From assembly GCF_900199205.1 (NCBI RefSeq), contig NZ_OBMJ01000003.1, positions 186,001-250,000 on the forward strand: a DNA stretch of 64,000 bases, written 5' to 3'. The notes below the pieces were generated by a model that ran no database searches, was not told where the DNA came from, and saw only the letters and a program-made list of their open reading frames with translations. The stretch is from Streptomyces sp. 1331.2. Its GTDB lineage: Bacteria; Actinomycetota; Actinomycetes; Streptomycetales; Streptomycetaceae. Below, piece by piece: positions 35,395 to 43,778 of this stretch (the stretch's first letter is position 1; every line of letters begins with the position of its first letter). The position numbers were made by a program, and so were the translations under genes.

Positions 35395-35793
35395 CGTACG
35401 GCCCGGCTGGCCGCACAGCTCGGGGCGGTCGTCAGAGAGTCAGCGGGCCGCGCCGGCTCCCGGCTGCTGCACGCCCTGGCGGTCCCGGCGTCCCGCTCGA
35501 CAGCACTGCGGGCACTGATGCGCCTGCCGCTGCCCACGCGGCAGGCGCCACGGGTTCTCGGTGTGGACGACTTCGCCCTCAAGCGCCGCCACCGGTACGC
35601 CACCGTCCTGATCGACGCCGAGACCGGCGAGCGGATCGACGTACTCCCCGGCCGAGGCGCCAACGCCTCGGAGACGTGGCTGCGCGAGCACCCCGGCGCG
35701 GAGGTCGCCTGCCGGGACGGCTCCGGATCCTACGGCGAGGCCATACGCCGGGCCCTGCCCGAAGCGGTGCAGGTCAGCGACCGATGGCACCTG
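35395..35793 (+). pseudogene. ISL3-family transposase fragment
   Basis: Central part of an ISL3-type DDE transposase. It reads ARLAAQLGAVVRESAGRAGS, then RLLHALAVPASRSTALRAL, VLGVDDFALKRRHRYATVL (first catalytic Asp region), REHPGAEVACRDGSGSYGEA and ALPEAVQVSDRWHL (second Asp region). The zinc-finger/HTH N-terminus and everything after DRWHL, including the catalytic Glu, are missing. The downstream end falls 18 nt before the stop of the oppositely oriented PLP enzyme gene, so the insertion or a later deletion removed whatever lay there. Confidence 0.85.
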
Positions 35794-35810
35794 CGTGGTG
35801 GCGCCCGGGG

Positions 35811-36929
35811 TCAGCTGTTCCTGCCGCGGGCGGCGACGCGCCAGCGGTCCACGAGCCTGCCCTCGCTGACCACGGCGACGTCGTCGACGAGGTTGACGGC
35901 GACGCAGACGTGGTTGGGGATCACGCGCAGCCGCTCGCCCAGGGCGGGGAGGTCGACGCCCTCGGGCCAGACCACGGTGGCGTGGTGCTCGGAGAGCGCG
36001 GTGATGCGGGCTTCGGGGTGGTCCATGAGGCGGCCGTAGCCCGTCGCCCAGGCGGGGCGGTCGCCGCCGAGGACCTTGCTGCCCGCGTCCAGGACGAGCC
36101 GTCGGGGTGTGGCGTCGTCCCCCTCGTGCCGGCTGACGACGGTCGCTGCGACGGTGAGCGCGATGTCCGCTGCGGTGCACCGGCCGAGTTCGAGCTGCTG
36201 GGCGTCGCCGAACACGTAGACGCCGGGGCGCACCTCGGTGAGCGCCGACGGCCCGGCCTGCTCGGCGGCGCCGGTGAGCTCGGCGGTCGGGGTGGAGCCG
36301 CCGCTCACCCGGGTGAGCTCGAAGCCTGCCGCGGCGAGCAGTTCGGCGGCCCGGCCGAGGGCCTGCTGCTCCTCCTCGGCCGCCTTCGCGGGCATGCCCG
36401 GTGCGTAGCCGTGGCCCGGGAAGGTGAACACCCCGCCGACGCGCAGCCCCGCGCCGGCCGCCGCCCGGGCCACCGCCACGGCCTGCTCCGGGCGGACGCC
36501 GCTGCGGTGGTGCCCGCTGTCGATCTCCACCACGGCCTCGATGTCACCGGCCGCGGAGCCGAGGTGCCGGCCCGCCGCCTCGGCCGCTTCGACGGAGTCC
36601 ACACCGATCGCGATCCGCACCGGGCCGGCGAGGCGGCGCAGCCGCTCGGCCTGCCGGGGCCCGATCCACAGCGGGTAGGCGATGAAGAGGTCGGTGGCGC
36701 CGTGCTCGGCGAAGACCTCGGCCTCCCCGATGGTCGCCACCGTCAGCCCGACGGCCCCGGCCGCGAGCTGCCGTGCGGCGATCTCGGGCATCTTGTGGGT
36801 CTTGGCGTGCGGCCGCAGCCGCAGGCCCTTGGCCCGCAGGGCGGCCGCCATGCGCTCGATGTTCCGTTCGAGCACGCCCAGCTCGACCATGATGTCCGGG
36901 GTGTCGATCTCCACCGGGATGAGGCTCAT
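35811..36929 (-). CDS. D-threonine aldolase / D-serine dehydratase-like PLP enzyme
   Basis: Fold-type III (alanine-racemase N-domain) enzyme of 372 residues. The PLP Lys is in LRPHAKTHKMPE near residue 48, the Gly-rich phosphate region is around GGVFTFPGHGY and SGGSTPT, and the C-terminal metal-site motif is VIPNHVCVAVNLVDD (His-x-Cys), as in zinc-dependent D-serine dehydratases. Start ATG 36929 follows AAAGGGAG. It lies downstream of an NCS2 permease and an arylsulfotransferase-like gene, separated from the permease stop by 92 nt, so all three may be one catabolic unit for a D-amino acid or related compound. Confidence 0.88.
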   Translation of the reverse strand: MSLIPVEIDTPDIMVELGVLERNIERMAAALRAKGLRLRPHAKTHKMPEIAARQLAAGAVGLTVATIGEAEVFAEHGATDLFIAYPLWIGPRQAERLRRLAGPVRIAIGVDSVEAAEAAGRHLGSAAGDIEAVVEIDSGHHRSGVRPEQAVAVARAAAGAGLRVGGVFTFPGHGYAPGMPAKAAEEEQQALGRAAELLAAAGFELTRVSGGSTPTAELTGAAEQAGPSALTEVRPGVYVFGDAQQLELGRCTAADIALTVAATVVSRHEGDDATPRRLVLDAGSKVLGGDRPAWATGYGRLMDHPEARITALSEHHATVVWPEGVDLPALGERLRVIPNHVCVAVNLVDDVAVVSEGRLVDRWRVAARGRNS

Positions 36930-37021
36930 CTGCTCCCTTTCGACGCGAATCGCACCGGCCATGATCCTCCGCCCGGCGGGCCGGGCACGCGCCGGGTTCC
37001 CGGCCGTACGGTCGGGGCGCG

Positions 37022-38407
37022 TCAGGGCGCCTGGCCGTCGCCGAGGGCGCCCGCGCGCCAGGGCCGTCGGCTGCGGCTGCCACTGCGGCTACGGCTGCCG
37101 TCGCGGGTACCGCTGCGGACGGCGATGAGCAGGGCGTGCAGCAGGACCGCCGCCAGGGTGCCGGCGACCACCCCGTTCCCGAGGACCGTACGGACCGCGG
37201 CGGGGAACCCCGTGTACAGCGCGGGGGCGACCACCGGGAGCAGGCCCGCCGTCAGCGCCAGGCCGACGACCAGGGTGTCCGGGGAGTCACCCACCCGCAC
37301 CCGGCCGAGCATCTCCACGCCCATGACGGTGATCACCGCGTACACGACCAGCGCGGAGCCCGCGACGACCGCCGGGGGCAGGGCGGCGACCAGCCGGGAC
37401 AGCGGGGAGAGCAGGCCCGCCGCGATCAGCAGGCCCCCGGCCGCTGCCGTGACGAAGCGGCTGCGCACCCCGGTGAGCCGGTTGATGCCGATGTTCTCGG
37501 AGCTGGTCACCATCGTGGGCGTGCCGAGGACCGAGCCGAGCAGCGAGATCAGCGCGTCGGCGCGGGCCACCCGCGGGACGTCCCGGCCCGGGTCCGGCAC
37601 GTCGCTGTTGAGGACGGTCTGGCCGGTGGCCTCGGCGAGCGAGGTGAGGCTGAAGAGCAGCAGCGGCAGCGCCGCCAGCAGGTCCAGCCGCGGGGTGCCG
37701 TACGGCAGGAGGTGCGGGAGCAGGACCTCGGCCCCGGTGGCCGGGGCGAGCGCGCCCAGGCCGGTGGCGACGGTGAGCAGGGCGCCGCCGGCGAGCCCGA
37801 TCAGGACGGCGGACTGGCGCCAGGCGCCGCGCAGCAGCAGGTGGGCGACGAGCGTGACCGCGACGGTGAGCCCGGCGGCGGCCAGGGCGCCCGGTGCCGC
37901 CCGGCCGCCCGGGCCGGACAGCAGCTGGGTGCTGACCCGCACCATGGAGATCCCGACCAGCAGCACCGTCACGCCCGTGACCACCGGCGGGAAGAGCCGC
38001 ACCACCCGGCCGTACAGCGGGGTGACGGCGAGCAGCAGCGCCGCCGCGAGCAGCACCGAGCCGGAGGCGACGGCGGGCCCGTGGTCGTGGGCGATCTGGA
38101 CGAACAGCGCGGTGGCGGCCCCGCCCGGCAGCATCACGAACGGCAGCCGGGCACCGAAGCCCCAGACGCCGAGGGACTGCAGCACCGAGCCCGCCCCGGA
38201 CAGCACGAGCGCCGCGCCCAGCAGGGAGGAGGTCTGGGCGGGGGTCAGCCGCAGCGGCGCCGCGATCAGGAACACGGTGGACACCGGGGTGGCCGCCATG
38301 GCGAGCACGTGCTGGAGGGCGAGCGGGAGCAGTCGCCGCAGCGGCAGGCGCTCGTCGGCGGGCGGTACGGCGGGGGTCGCGTCGGCGGGGGTCGCGGGGG
38401 TGGTCAC
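37022..38407 (-). CDS. NCS2-family nucleobase (xanthine/uracil) permease
   Basis: Integral membrane transporter of 461 residues with about 12-14 hydrophobic helices. The family signature appears as SENIGINRLTGVRSR, preceded by a TM-8-like segment (LFSLTSLAEATGQTV) bearing the conserved acidic residue. N-terminal part: LALQHVLAMAATPVSTVFLI with the family's QH motif. GTG 38407 overlaps the TGA of the upstream gene, showing coupling. The last 25 residues are Arg/Ser-rich and cytoplasmic. The specific substrate (xanthine, uric acid, uracil or another compound) cannot be fixed from these residues. Confidence 0.9.
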   Translation of the reverse strand: MTTPATPADATPAVPPADERLPLRRLLPLALQHVLAMAATPVSTVFLIAAPLRLTPAQTSSLLGAALVLSGAGSVLQSLGVWGFGARLPFVMLPGGAATALFVQIAHDHGPAVASGSVLLAAALLLAVTPLYGRVVRLFPPVVTGVTVLLVGISMVRVSTQLLSGPGGRAAPGALAAAGLTVAVTLVAHLLLRGAWRQSAVLIGLAGGALLTVATGLGALAPATGAEVLLPHLLPYGTPRLDLLAALPLLLFSLTSLAEATGQTVLNSDVPDPGRDVPRVARADALISLLGSVLGTPTMVTSSENIGINRLTGVRSRFVTAAAGGLLIAAGLLSPLSRLVAALPPAVVAGSALVVYAVITVMGVEMLGRVRVGDSPDTLVVGLALTAGLLPVVAPALYTGFPAAVRTVLGNGVVAGTLAAVLLHALLIAVRSGTRDGSRSRSGSRSRRPWRAGALGDGQAP

Positions 38408-39537
38408 GGCCGGGTCTCCAGCCACGGGATCTCCTCGGGGGCGTAGCGGTAGGCGCGGAAGACGGCGTTGGGCTCGGCCGGGAAGAGGGTGCGGACCTCG
38501 CTCTCGGTGTAGGCGCCGAAGTGCGGCACCACGTACTCCCAGCAGAGGTAGCCGTCCGCGGTCACCTCGAAGAGGCGGCCCGCCGGCGAGTCGGTGACCA
38601 GGGTGTTGCCGTTGGCCAGCCGCTGGGCGGAGCCCATGAACGGGGCGAAGAAGGACTCGCGGGCGGGGTCGTGGTACTCCCACACCACCTCGTCCCGGGC
38701 CCGGTCGATCTCGATGACGCGGGAGTACGGCACGTCGTGGCCGGGGCGGAAGACGCCGTTGTCGAAGACCAGCAGCCGGCCGTCGGCGAGTTCGGTGGGG
38801 TTGTGCTGCTGGGAGACCGTGCCGGGCCGGCTGCGCCACAGGATCTTCCCGGTGGCGCGGCTGATCACCACGACCGCCGAGACGCTGCGCAGGCTGGCCA
38901 GGATGTTGCCGTCGGCGAGCGGGGTGACGCTGTTGATCAGCGGCCAGTGCTCGCGCGCGTAGTCGGGGTGGAGCGGGTAGTCGGCGCGGTCGAGGTGCTC
39001 GGCGGCCCGCCAGGACCAGCGGGTGGCGCCGTCCGCGCCGACCTCGGTGATGGTGTCGGCCCACACCGTTTCCCCGCCGGCCTCGGAGCCGGGGACTCCG
39101 CCGAGGACGGCCTTCGCCTCCGCGCCGCGCAGGGGTTCGATCTCGGTGTAGAGGACGCCGCCGTCGTCGAGGTGGTGGGCGTCGTGGTGCTGGCGCGGGT
39201 CGCGGTGCTCCCACAGCACGGTGCCGTCGGGTGCGGCGCGGAGCATCACCCCGCCCCGGTACTTGTGCCACATCGGGAACAGCGCCTGCTGCCCGGGCAG
39301 CACGCCGTTGTAGGCGAGTTGCCCGCCGGCCAGCAGCCGGGCGTGCCGGCCGGGCCGGTACGGCAGGCTCCAGCGGTGCACGGTCGTGCCGTGCAGGTCC
39401 ACCAGGTACACCTCGCCGCCGCCGGTCAGCGGGGCGAACAGGGTGAAGCCGGGGAAGGCGGCCTCCGGGTCGAGGGCGATGAGCCCGGTGCCGCGGCGGC
39501 GGCGCTGGTTCTGGTCGATGCGGGGCTGGGGCGGCAT
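38404..39537 (-). CDS. Arylsulfotransferase-like (ASST) beta-propeller protein
   Basis: Protein of 377 residues resembling the arylsulfotransferase family, a six-bladed propeller: PGFTLFAPLTGGGEVYLVDL, HRWSLPYRPGRHARLLAGGQ, TVLWEHRDPRQHHDAHHLDD (with the paired His typical of the active site), VWEYHDP and TLVTDSPAGRLFEVT. No signal peptide is seen, unlike bacterial periplasmic ASST, so it probably acts in the cytoplasm, and sulfotransfer is not assured. Start ATG 39537 has GGAG at 10 nt. It is first in a three-gene unit with the permease and PLP enzyme, opposite an XRE-cupin regulator. Confidence 0.82.
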   Translation of the reverse strand: MPPQPRIDQNQRRRRGTGLIALDPEAAFPGFTLFAPLTGGGEVYLVDLHGTTVHRWSLPYRPGRHARLLAGGQLAYNGVLPGQQALFPMWHKYRGGVMLRAAPDGTVLWEHRDPRQHHDAHHLDDGGVLYTEIEPLRGAEAKAVLGGVPGSEAGGETVWADTITEVGADGATRWSWRAAEHLDRADYPLHPDYAREHWPLINSVTPLADGNILASLRSVSAVVVISRATGKILWRSRPGTVSQQHNPTELADGRLLVFDNGVFRPGHDVPYSRVIEIDRARDEVVWEYHDPARESFFAPFMGSAQRLANGNTLVTDSPAGRLFEVTADGYLCWEYVVPHFGAYTESEVRTLFPAEPNAVFRAYRYAPEEIPWLETRP

Positions 39538-39552
39538 GATGGATCCACTCCG

Positions 39553-39577
39553 ATCAAAGTTTTTTTGATGCTGTCAA
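39553..39577 (-). promoter_or_regulatory. Divergent promoter/operator with ATCAAA-N5-TTTGAT
   Basis: In the 152-bp gap between divergent genes there is an AT-rich inverted repeat ATCAAA-GTTTT-TTTGAT (39553-39569), adjacent to a minus-strand TTGACA (39577-39572) that could be a -35 box. The XRE-cupin regulator encoded opposite is the natural candidate to bind it. Confidence 0.55.
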
Positions 39578-39689
39578 ACTGCTTCGACGATAGGAGCGTC
39601 ATGTGACGGCTCTGTTGCAGCCGTGCGAAACGTGGCGGCGGGCGCATCGCGCCGGTGCGTAAGGTGGCCGCGGGAAGAAGGAGCTGATC

Positions 39690-40325
39690 ATGAGTGACGC
39701 GGAGCCGGGATCCGGGACCGGCAGCGAGGGCGGGGGCGGGCGCGGGACCGGCGGCGGCGAAGCGGCGCAGCCGCGGCTCGGTGGCCCGATCCGGCAGCGC
39801 CGCCGGGCCCTCGACCTGACCCTGGCCCAGGTGGCCCGGCGCACCGGCCTGTCCGTGCCCTTCCTCAGCCAGATCGAGAACGACCGGGCCCGGCCCAGCA
39901 TGCGGTCGCTCCAGCGCATCGCGGACGGGCTGGAGACCACGGCCGTCGAACTGCTGGCCTCCGCCGACCCCGTCGGCCACCCGGTGGACATCGTCCTCGC
40001 GCTGGACGACGCGGGCCTGTCGCCGGGCTCCGGGGTCCGCCCCCTGGTGCGCGGACAACGCCGGCTGCACGCACTGGAGTTCACCGGCGACCAGCAGGCC
40101 GACCGCGAATTCCTGCACCCGGACGACGAGTTGATGTACGTCGCGGACGGCGCCGCCGAGGTCGAGGCGGACGGCCGGCTCTACCGGCTGGACCGCGGCG
40201 ACACCCTCTACCTGGCCGGCGGGGTCCGCCACCGCTGGCGCAGCACCAGCCCCGGCACCCGCGTGCTGGTGGTGGCCGTCTCCGGCCACGCCGCCGCTGC
40301 GCCCCCTGCCGGGCGGCGCGACTGA
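39690..40325 (+). CDS. XRE-family regulator with C-terminal cupin
   Basis: Protein of 211 residues. A Gly-rich lead is followed by an HTH (residues about 30-90): GGPIRQRRRALDLTLAQVAR then RTGLSVPFLSQIENDRARPS. A cupin fold spans about 115-200, with FLHPDDELMYVADGAAEVEA and YRLDRGDTLYLAGGVRHRW. This architecture is used by small-molecule-responsive repressors. It is transcribed away from the ASST/NCS2/PLP-enzyme unit with an inverted-repeat operator between them, so it probably senses the substrate of that pathway. Start ATG 39690 has AAGGAG at seven bases. Confidence 0.9.
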   Translation: MSDAEPGSGTGSEGGGGRGTGGGEAAQPRLGGPIRQRRRALDLTLAQVARRTGLSVPFLSQIENDRARPSMRSLQRIADGLETTAVELLASADPVGHPVDIVLALDDAGLSPGSGVRPLVRGQRRLHALEFTGDQQADREFLHPDDELMYVADGAAEVEADGRLYRLDRGDTLYLAGGVRHRWRSTSPGTRVLVVAVSGHAAAAPPAGRRD

Positions 40326-40339
40326 GCCGGAACGGCTGG

Positions 40340-41395
40340 TCAGCCGACGGCGGCGGCCGGTGCGGCCGGCGTGCCCGGCTCGTGCGGGCTGAAGGTGCGC
40401 CGGTAGGCGGCCGGGGAGACCCCGAAGGCCGTCCGCATGTGCGCGCGCAGCGAGTTCCCGGAGCCGAAGCCGGCCCGGTGGGCGACCAGGTCGATCGACA
40501 GGTCGGTGGTCTCCAGCAACTGCTTGGCCATTTCCAGGCGTTGGGCGGTGAGCCACTGCACCGGCGTCATGCCGACCTCGTCACGGAAGCGCCGGGTGAA
40601 GGAGCGCAGGCTCATCCGGGCGTGCTCGGCGAGCCGGGCGAGGGACAGCGGTTCGCCGAGGTGTTCCAGCGCCCAGGCGCGGGTGGCCGTGGTGGTGGCG
40701 ACGGTGGGCTCGGGGACCGGGCGGTCGATGTACTGGGCCTGCCCGCCGTCCCGCCAGGGCGGCACCACGCACATCCGGGCGGCCCGGTTGGCGACCGCGG
40801 CTCCGTGGTCGCGCCGGATCACGTGCAGGCACAGGTCGACGCCGGCGGCCACACCGGCGGAGGTCAGCACGTCGCCGTCGTCGACGAACAGGACCTCCTC
40901 ATCGACCCTGACCTTCGGGTACGCCCGGCGGAACTCCGGGGCCAGGTTCCAGTGCGTGGTGGCGGGCCGGCCGTCGAGCAGCCCGGCCGCGGCGAGCACG
41001 TAGGAGCCGGAGCAGATGGACACCAGCCGGGTGCCGGGCCGGATGCCGGCGATGGCCGCGCCGACCTCGGGCGGCAGCGGGCCGCCGTGGCCCAGCTCGG
41101 GCATGGCGTGGGTGGGCGGGACGATCACGGTGTCCGCCCCGGCCAGCGCCTCCGGCCCGGCGGCCGGCTGCACGGTGAAGCCGGCGTCGCTGAGGACCGG
41201 GGCGCCGTCGGCGGTGCAGACCACGACGTCGTAGAGCGGGCGGCCGTCGGCGTCCTGCGCGCTGCCGAAGACCCGGGAGGGGATCCCGAGCTCGAAGGGC
41301 GGGACGCCGGGCAGGGCGAGCACGGCGATCCGGTGACGCCGTGGCCGCCCTGTCGTCCGCGCCGCATCCGTACACACGCCTGTCCTGCTGACCAT
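40340..41395 (-). CDS. GlxA-type regulator: DJ-1/PfpI domain plus AraC HTH
   Basis: Protein of 351 residues. The N-terminal class-I glutamine-amidotransferase-like domain (about 20-190) contains RIAVLALPGVPPFELGIPSR and LVSICSGSYVLAAAGLLDGR with the nucleophile-elbow Cys. The C-terminal AraC/XylS domain has two HTHs: PLSLARLAEHARMSLRSFTR and SIDLVAHRAGFGSGNSLRAH. Typical of regulators of amino acid or amine metabolism. It is divergent from a quinone oxidoreductase gene across 135 nt, which it probably controls. Convergent with the XRE-cupin gene, with only 14 nt between stops. Confidence 0.92.
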   Translation of the reverse strand: MVSRTGVCTDAARTTGRPRRHRIAVLALPGVPPFELGIPSRVFGSAQDADGRPLYDVVVCTADGAPVLSDAGFTVQPAAGPEALAGADTVIVPPTHAMPELGHGGPLPPEVGAAIAGIRPGTRLVSICSGSYVLAAAGLLDGRPATTHWNLAPEFRRAYPKVRVDEEVLFVDDGDVLTSAGVAAGVDLCLHVIRRDHGAAVANRAARMCVVPPWRDGGQAQYIDRPVPEPTVATTTATRAWALEHLGEPLSLARLAEHARMSLRSFTRRFRDEVGMTPVQWLTAQRLEMAKQLLETTDLSIDLVAHRAGFGSGNSLRAHMRTAFGVSPAAYRRTFSPHEPGTPAAPAAAVG

Positions 41396-41530
41396 GGCCA
41401 GATCCTGTCACATAGTGGCCGGACGGCCAACGCCGCCGAGGCCCGCGATGCCGGATCGTGGACTGCGCCGCCGGGGATCCGGCGACGCACGGAGAGCTAC
41501 GGAACGCAACGAAGGACGAGGCAGGACGGC

Positions 41531-42454
41531 ATGCGAGCAGTGGTCGTGGAGCGGTGGGGCGGACCCGAGAACCTGGTCGAGCGCGAGGTCGAGCGCCCCG
41601 AGCCGGGGATGAACGAGGTCCTGGTGCGGGTGCACGCGGCCGGCGTGAACCCGGTGGACTGGAAGACCCGGGCCGGCGGCGCCCTGATCGAGTGGGGCGA
41701 GGTCCCGGCGGTCGGCTGGGACGTGTCCGGCACGGTCGAGGCCGTCGGGCCGGGCGTGGGCCTGTTCCGCCCCGGCGACGAGGTCTTCGGGATGCCGCTG
41801 TTCCCGCGCCAGGCCGGCGCGTACGCCGAGTACGTGGTGGCGCCGACCCGCCACCTCGCTCCCAAGCCGGCCGGCCTGACCCACGTGCAGGCCGCGGCGC
41901 TGCCGCTGGCCGCGCTGACCGCCTGGCAGGCGCTGGTGGACACGGCGGACGTGCGCCCCGGCGAGCGGGTACTCGTGCACGCGGCCGCCGGCGGGGTCGG
42001 CCACCTCGCGGTGCAGATCGCCAAGGCCCGCGGCGCCTACGTGATCGGCACCGCGAGCGCCGGCAAGCACGGGCTGCTGCGGGAGCTGGGCGCGGACGAG
42101 GTGGTCGACTACCGGGCCGTGCGCTTCGAGGACGCCGTGTCCGATGTCGACGTCGTGCTGGACGGGCTCGGCGGCGAGACGGCGGAGCGCTCGCTGAAGG
42201 TGCTGCGGCCCGGCGGCCGGCTGATCACCCTGCCCGGGCCGGACGACGTGCCCGCCGCCCCGGACGGGGTGCGCGCCCTGTGGGTGCTGGTCGAACCGGA
42301 CCACCAGGGCCTGCGCGAGATCACCGCCCTGGTCGAGCGGGGCGCGCTGCGGCCCGTGGTGGAGACGGTCCTGCCGCTGTCGCGGGCCGCGCAGGCGCAC
42401 GAGCTCGGCGAGCAGGGTCGTACCACCGGCAAGATCGTCCTGACCGTCAACTGA
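41531..42454 (+). CDS. Zinc-less NADP-dependent alcohol dehydrogenase / quinone oxidoreductase
   Basis: MDR-family reductase of 307 residues. The GroES-like N-domain has HAAGVNPVDWKTRAGG and VGWDVSGTVEAVGPGV. The Rossmann nucleotide loop is VLVHAAAGGVGHLAVQIAKA (AxxGGVG), with LGADEVVDYR following. Structural and catalytic zinc ligands are absent. It resembles the QOR/zeta-crystallin branch. Start ATG 41531 is preceded by a GAAGGA/GAGG stretch. It is opposite the GlxA-type regulator and likely under its control. The physiological substrate is unknown. Confidence 0.92.
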   Translation: MRAVVVERWGGPENLVEREVERPEPGMNEVLVRVHAAGVNPVDWKTRAGGALIEWGEVPAVGWDVSGTVEAVGPGVGLFRPGDEVFGMPLFPRQAGAYAEYVVAPTRHLAPKPAGLTHVQAAALPLAALTAWQALVDTADVRPGERVLVHAAAGGVGHLAVQIAKARGAYVIGTASAGKHGLLRELGADEVVDYRAVRFEDAVSDVDVVLDGLGGETAERSLKVLRPGGRLITLPGPDDVPAAPDGVRALWVLVEPDHQGLREITALVERGALRPVVETVLPLSRAAQAHELGEQGRTTGKIVLTVN

Positions 42455-42471
42455 CGGTCCACTGGCCGCAA

Positions 42472-43032
42472 CTATGCGGAGGCGGCCAGTTGCTGTGCGG
42501 AGGCGGGCAGTTGCCGGGCGAGCAGGGCCCCGAGGCGGTCCGGCTCGGCGGTGCCGCGCTTGGGCAGGATGGTCAGGCAGGACGCGTTCTTGTCACCGCT
42601 GAGCAGCACGAACAGCTGCGGGGTCTCCACGTACCGGGGCGCCGCCTGCCAGCTGAGGGTGCTGGTGGAGTGCCGGTTGGTGACGGTGACCCCGGCGCGG
42701 TCGACCACGGCGCCGAACTCGCCCTTCTCGGCGCTCAGCCGCTGGAACTGGCGCGCCTGCAGCCGGGGCAGGCCGAACATCGCGAGGACGCAGGCGATAC
42801 CCATGACGACCAGCGGCGTGTCCACGCTCCCGTCGCCCGCGAGGCCGAAGGCAGCGCTGGCCAGGCAGCAGGCCAGGACGACGTACAGCAGCACCCGCCC
42901 GCGCCGCCCCGCCGGGGTGGCGCGGGTGCGCGCGGCCAGCGCCTCGCGGAAGTCCTCGACCGTGAGCGTGTACGCGAGTTCCACGCGCTCGTCCGGCCCG
43001 CCCTGCTCGTCCGGCCCGCCCTGCTCGTCCAT
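42472..43032 (-). CDS. YcxB-like membrane protein
   Basis: Protein of 186 residues. N-terminal part: VELAYTLTVEDFREALAAR, then two adjacent membrane helices (VLLYVVLACCLASAAFGLAG and PLVVMGIACVLAMFGLP), then a cytoplasmic domain with GEFGAVVDRAGVTVTNRHS, SWQAAPRYVETPQLFVLLSG and LTILPKRG. This layout fits the YcxB-like domain family, of unknown function. ATG 43032 is used; a TTG two codons upstream is possible. Encoded alone. Confidence 0.8.
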   Translation of the reverse strand: MDEQGGPDEQGGPDERVELAYTLTVEDFREALAARTRATPAGRRGRVLLYVVLACCLASAAFGLAGDGSVDTPLVVMGIACVLAMFGLPRLQARQFQRLSAEKGEFGAVVDRAGVTVTNRHSTSTLSWQAAPRYVETPQLFVLLSGDKNASCLTILPKRGTAEPDRLGALLARQLPASAQQLAASA

Positions 43033-43172
43033 CGTCAACCCCGTGTCCCCCGTGATCCGCTTCTCGGCCCGCGGATCCTAGCAGGGCCCCGCCCGTGCAT
43101 TGCCGGGTGATCGTCACGGACGGAGAATGGAATGACCGAACGTGTTCCTCGGCCTCAGGAAGGGAGCTTCCG

Positions 43173-43778
43173 ATGGCATGGCGTATCGAGGGGACGTATT
43201 TCGAGAACTGCAATTGCGACATGGTGTGCCCCTGCTCCACCTCCGGCCTCACGGCACCGGCGGATTACGACCGTTGCCGGGTCGTCCTGGCCTTCCACGT
43301 CGACTCCGGCCGGGTCGACGACGTCGACGTCAGCGGACTGACGGTCGCGGTCGTGGGCGATGCCCCGCCGCTCATGAGCGAAGGCAACTGGCGGATGGGC
43401 GTGATCATGGACGAGGCCGCCTCGCCGGAGCAGGCCGAAGCCCTGGGGGCCGTCTTCTCCGGTCAGCGCGGCGGCCCCATGGAGGCCCTCGGACCGCTGG
43501 TCGGCGAGATGCTCGGACTGGAGACCGCCCGGATCGACTACGCCGACGACGGCCGCAACCACCGCGTGACGATCGGTGACGCGATCGACATCGAAGTCGA
43601 GGACTTCGTCTCCCCGCTCGACGCGACCGGGAAGGGCGTCAGGGTCAGCGGGGTCGGATTCCCTGCGGACACCCTCGCGGCCGGAGTCGCGACGAGGTCG
43701 CGGGTCAACGCCTTCGGCCTTGAATTCGGAAACGAAGGGAAGAACGCCTTCTCGGCGCCGTTCTCCTGGGCGGCCTGA
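43173..43778 (+). CDS. DUF1326 protein
   Basis: Protein of 201 residues that opens with the family hallmark WRIEGTYFENCNCDMVCPC, containing four closely spaced Cys that probably bind a metal. The rest is a beta-rich fold with WRMGVIMDEAASPEQAEAL and LGLETARIDYADDGRNHRV. Start ATG 43173 has AAGGGAG. The stop is immediately followed by the ATG of a DUF2182 gene, the usual partner. In bacteria these two families recur together. A role in metal handling is often suggested but not established. Confidence 0.9.
   Translation: MAWRIEGTYFENCNCDMVCPCSTSGLTAPADYDRCRVVLAFHVDSGRVDDVDVSGLTVAVVGDAPPLMSEGNWRMGVIMDEAASPEQAEALGAVFSGQRGGPMEALGPLVGEMLGLETARIDYADDGRNHRVTIGDAIDIEVEDFVSPLDATGKGVRVSGVGFPADTLAAGVATRSRVNAFGLEFGNEGKNAFSAPFSWAA

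Noticed and set aside
33531..38597. 1,688-codon plus-strand open frame
   Set aside because: Repeats of Arg/His with no domains; it lies over the propeller gene and antisense to the PLP enzyme and permease genes.
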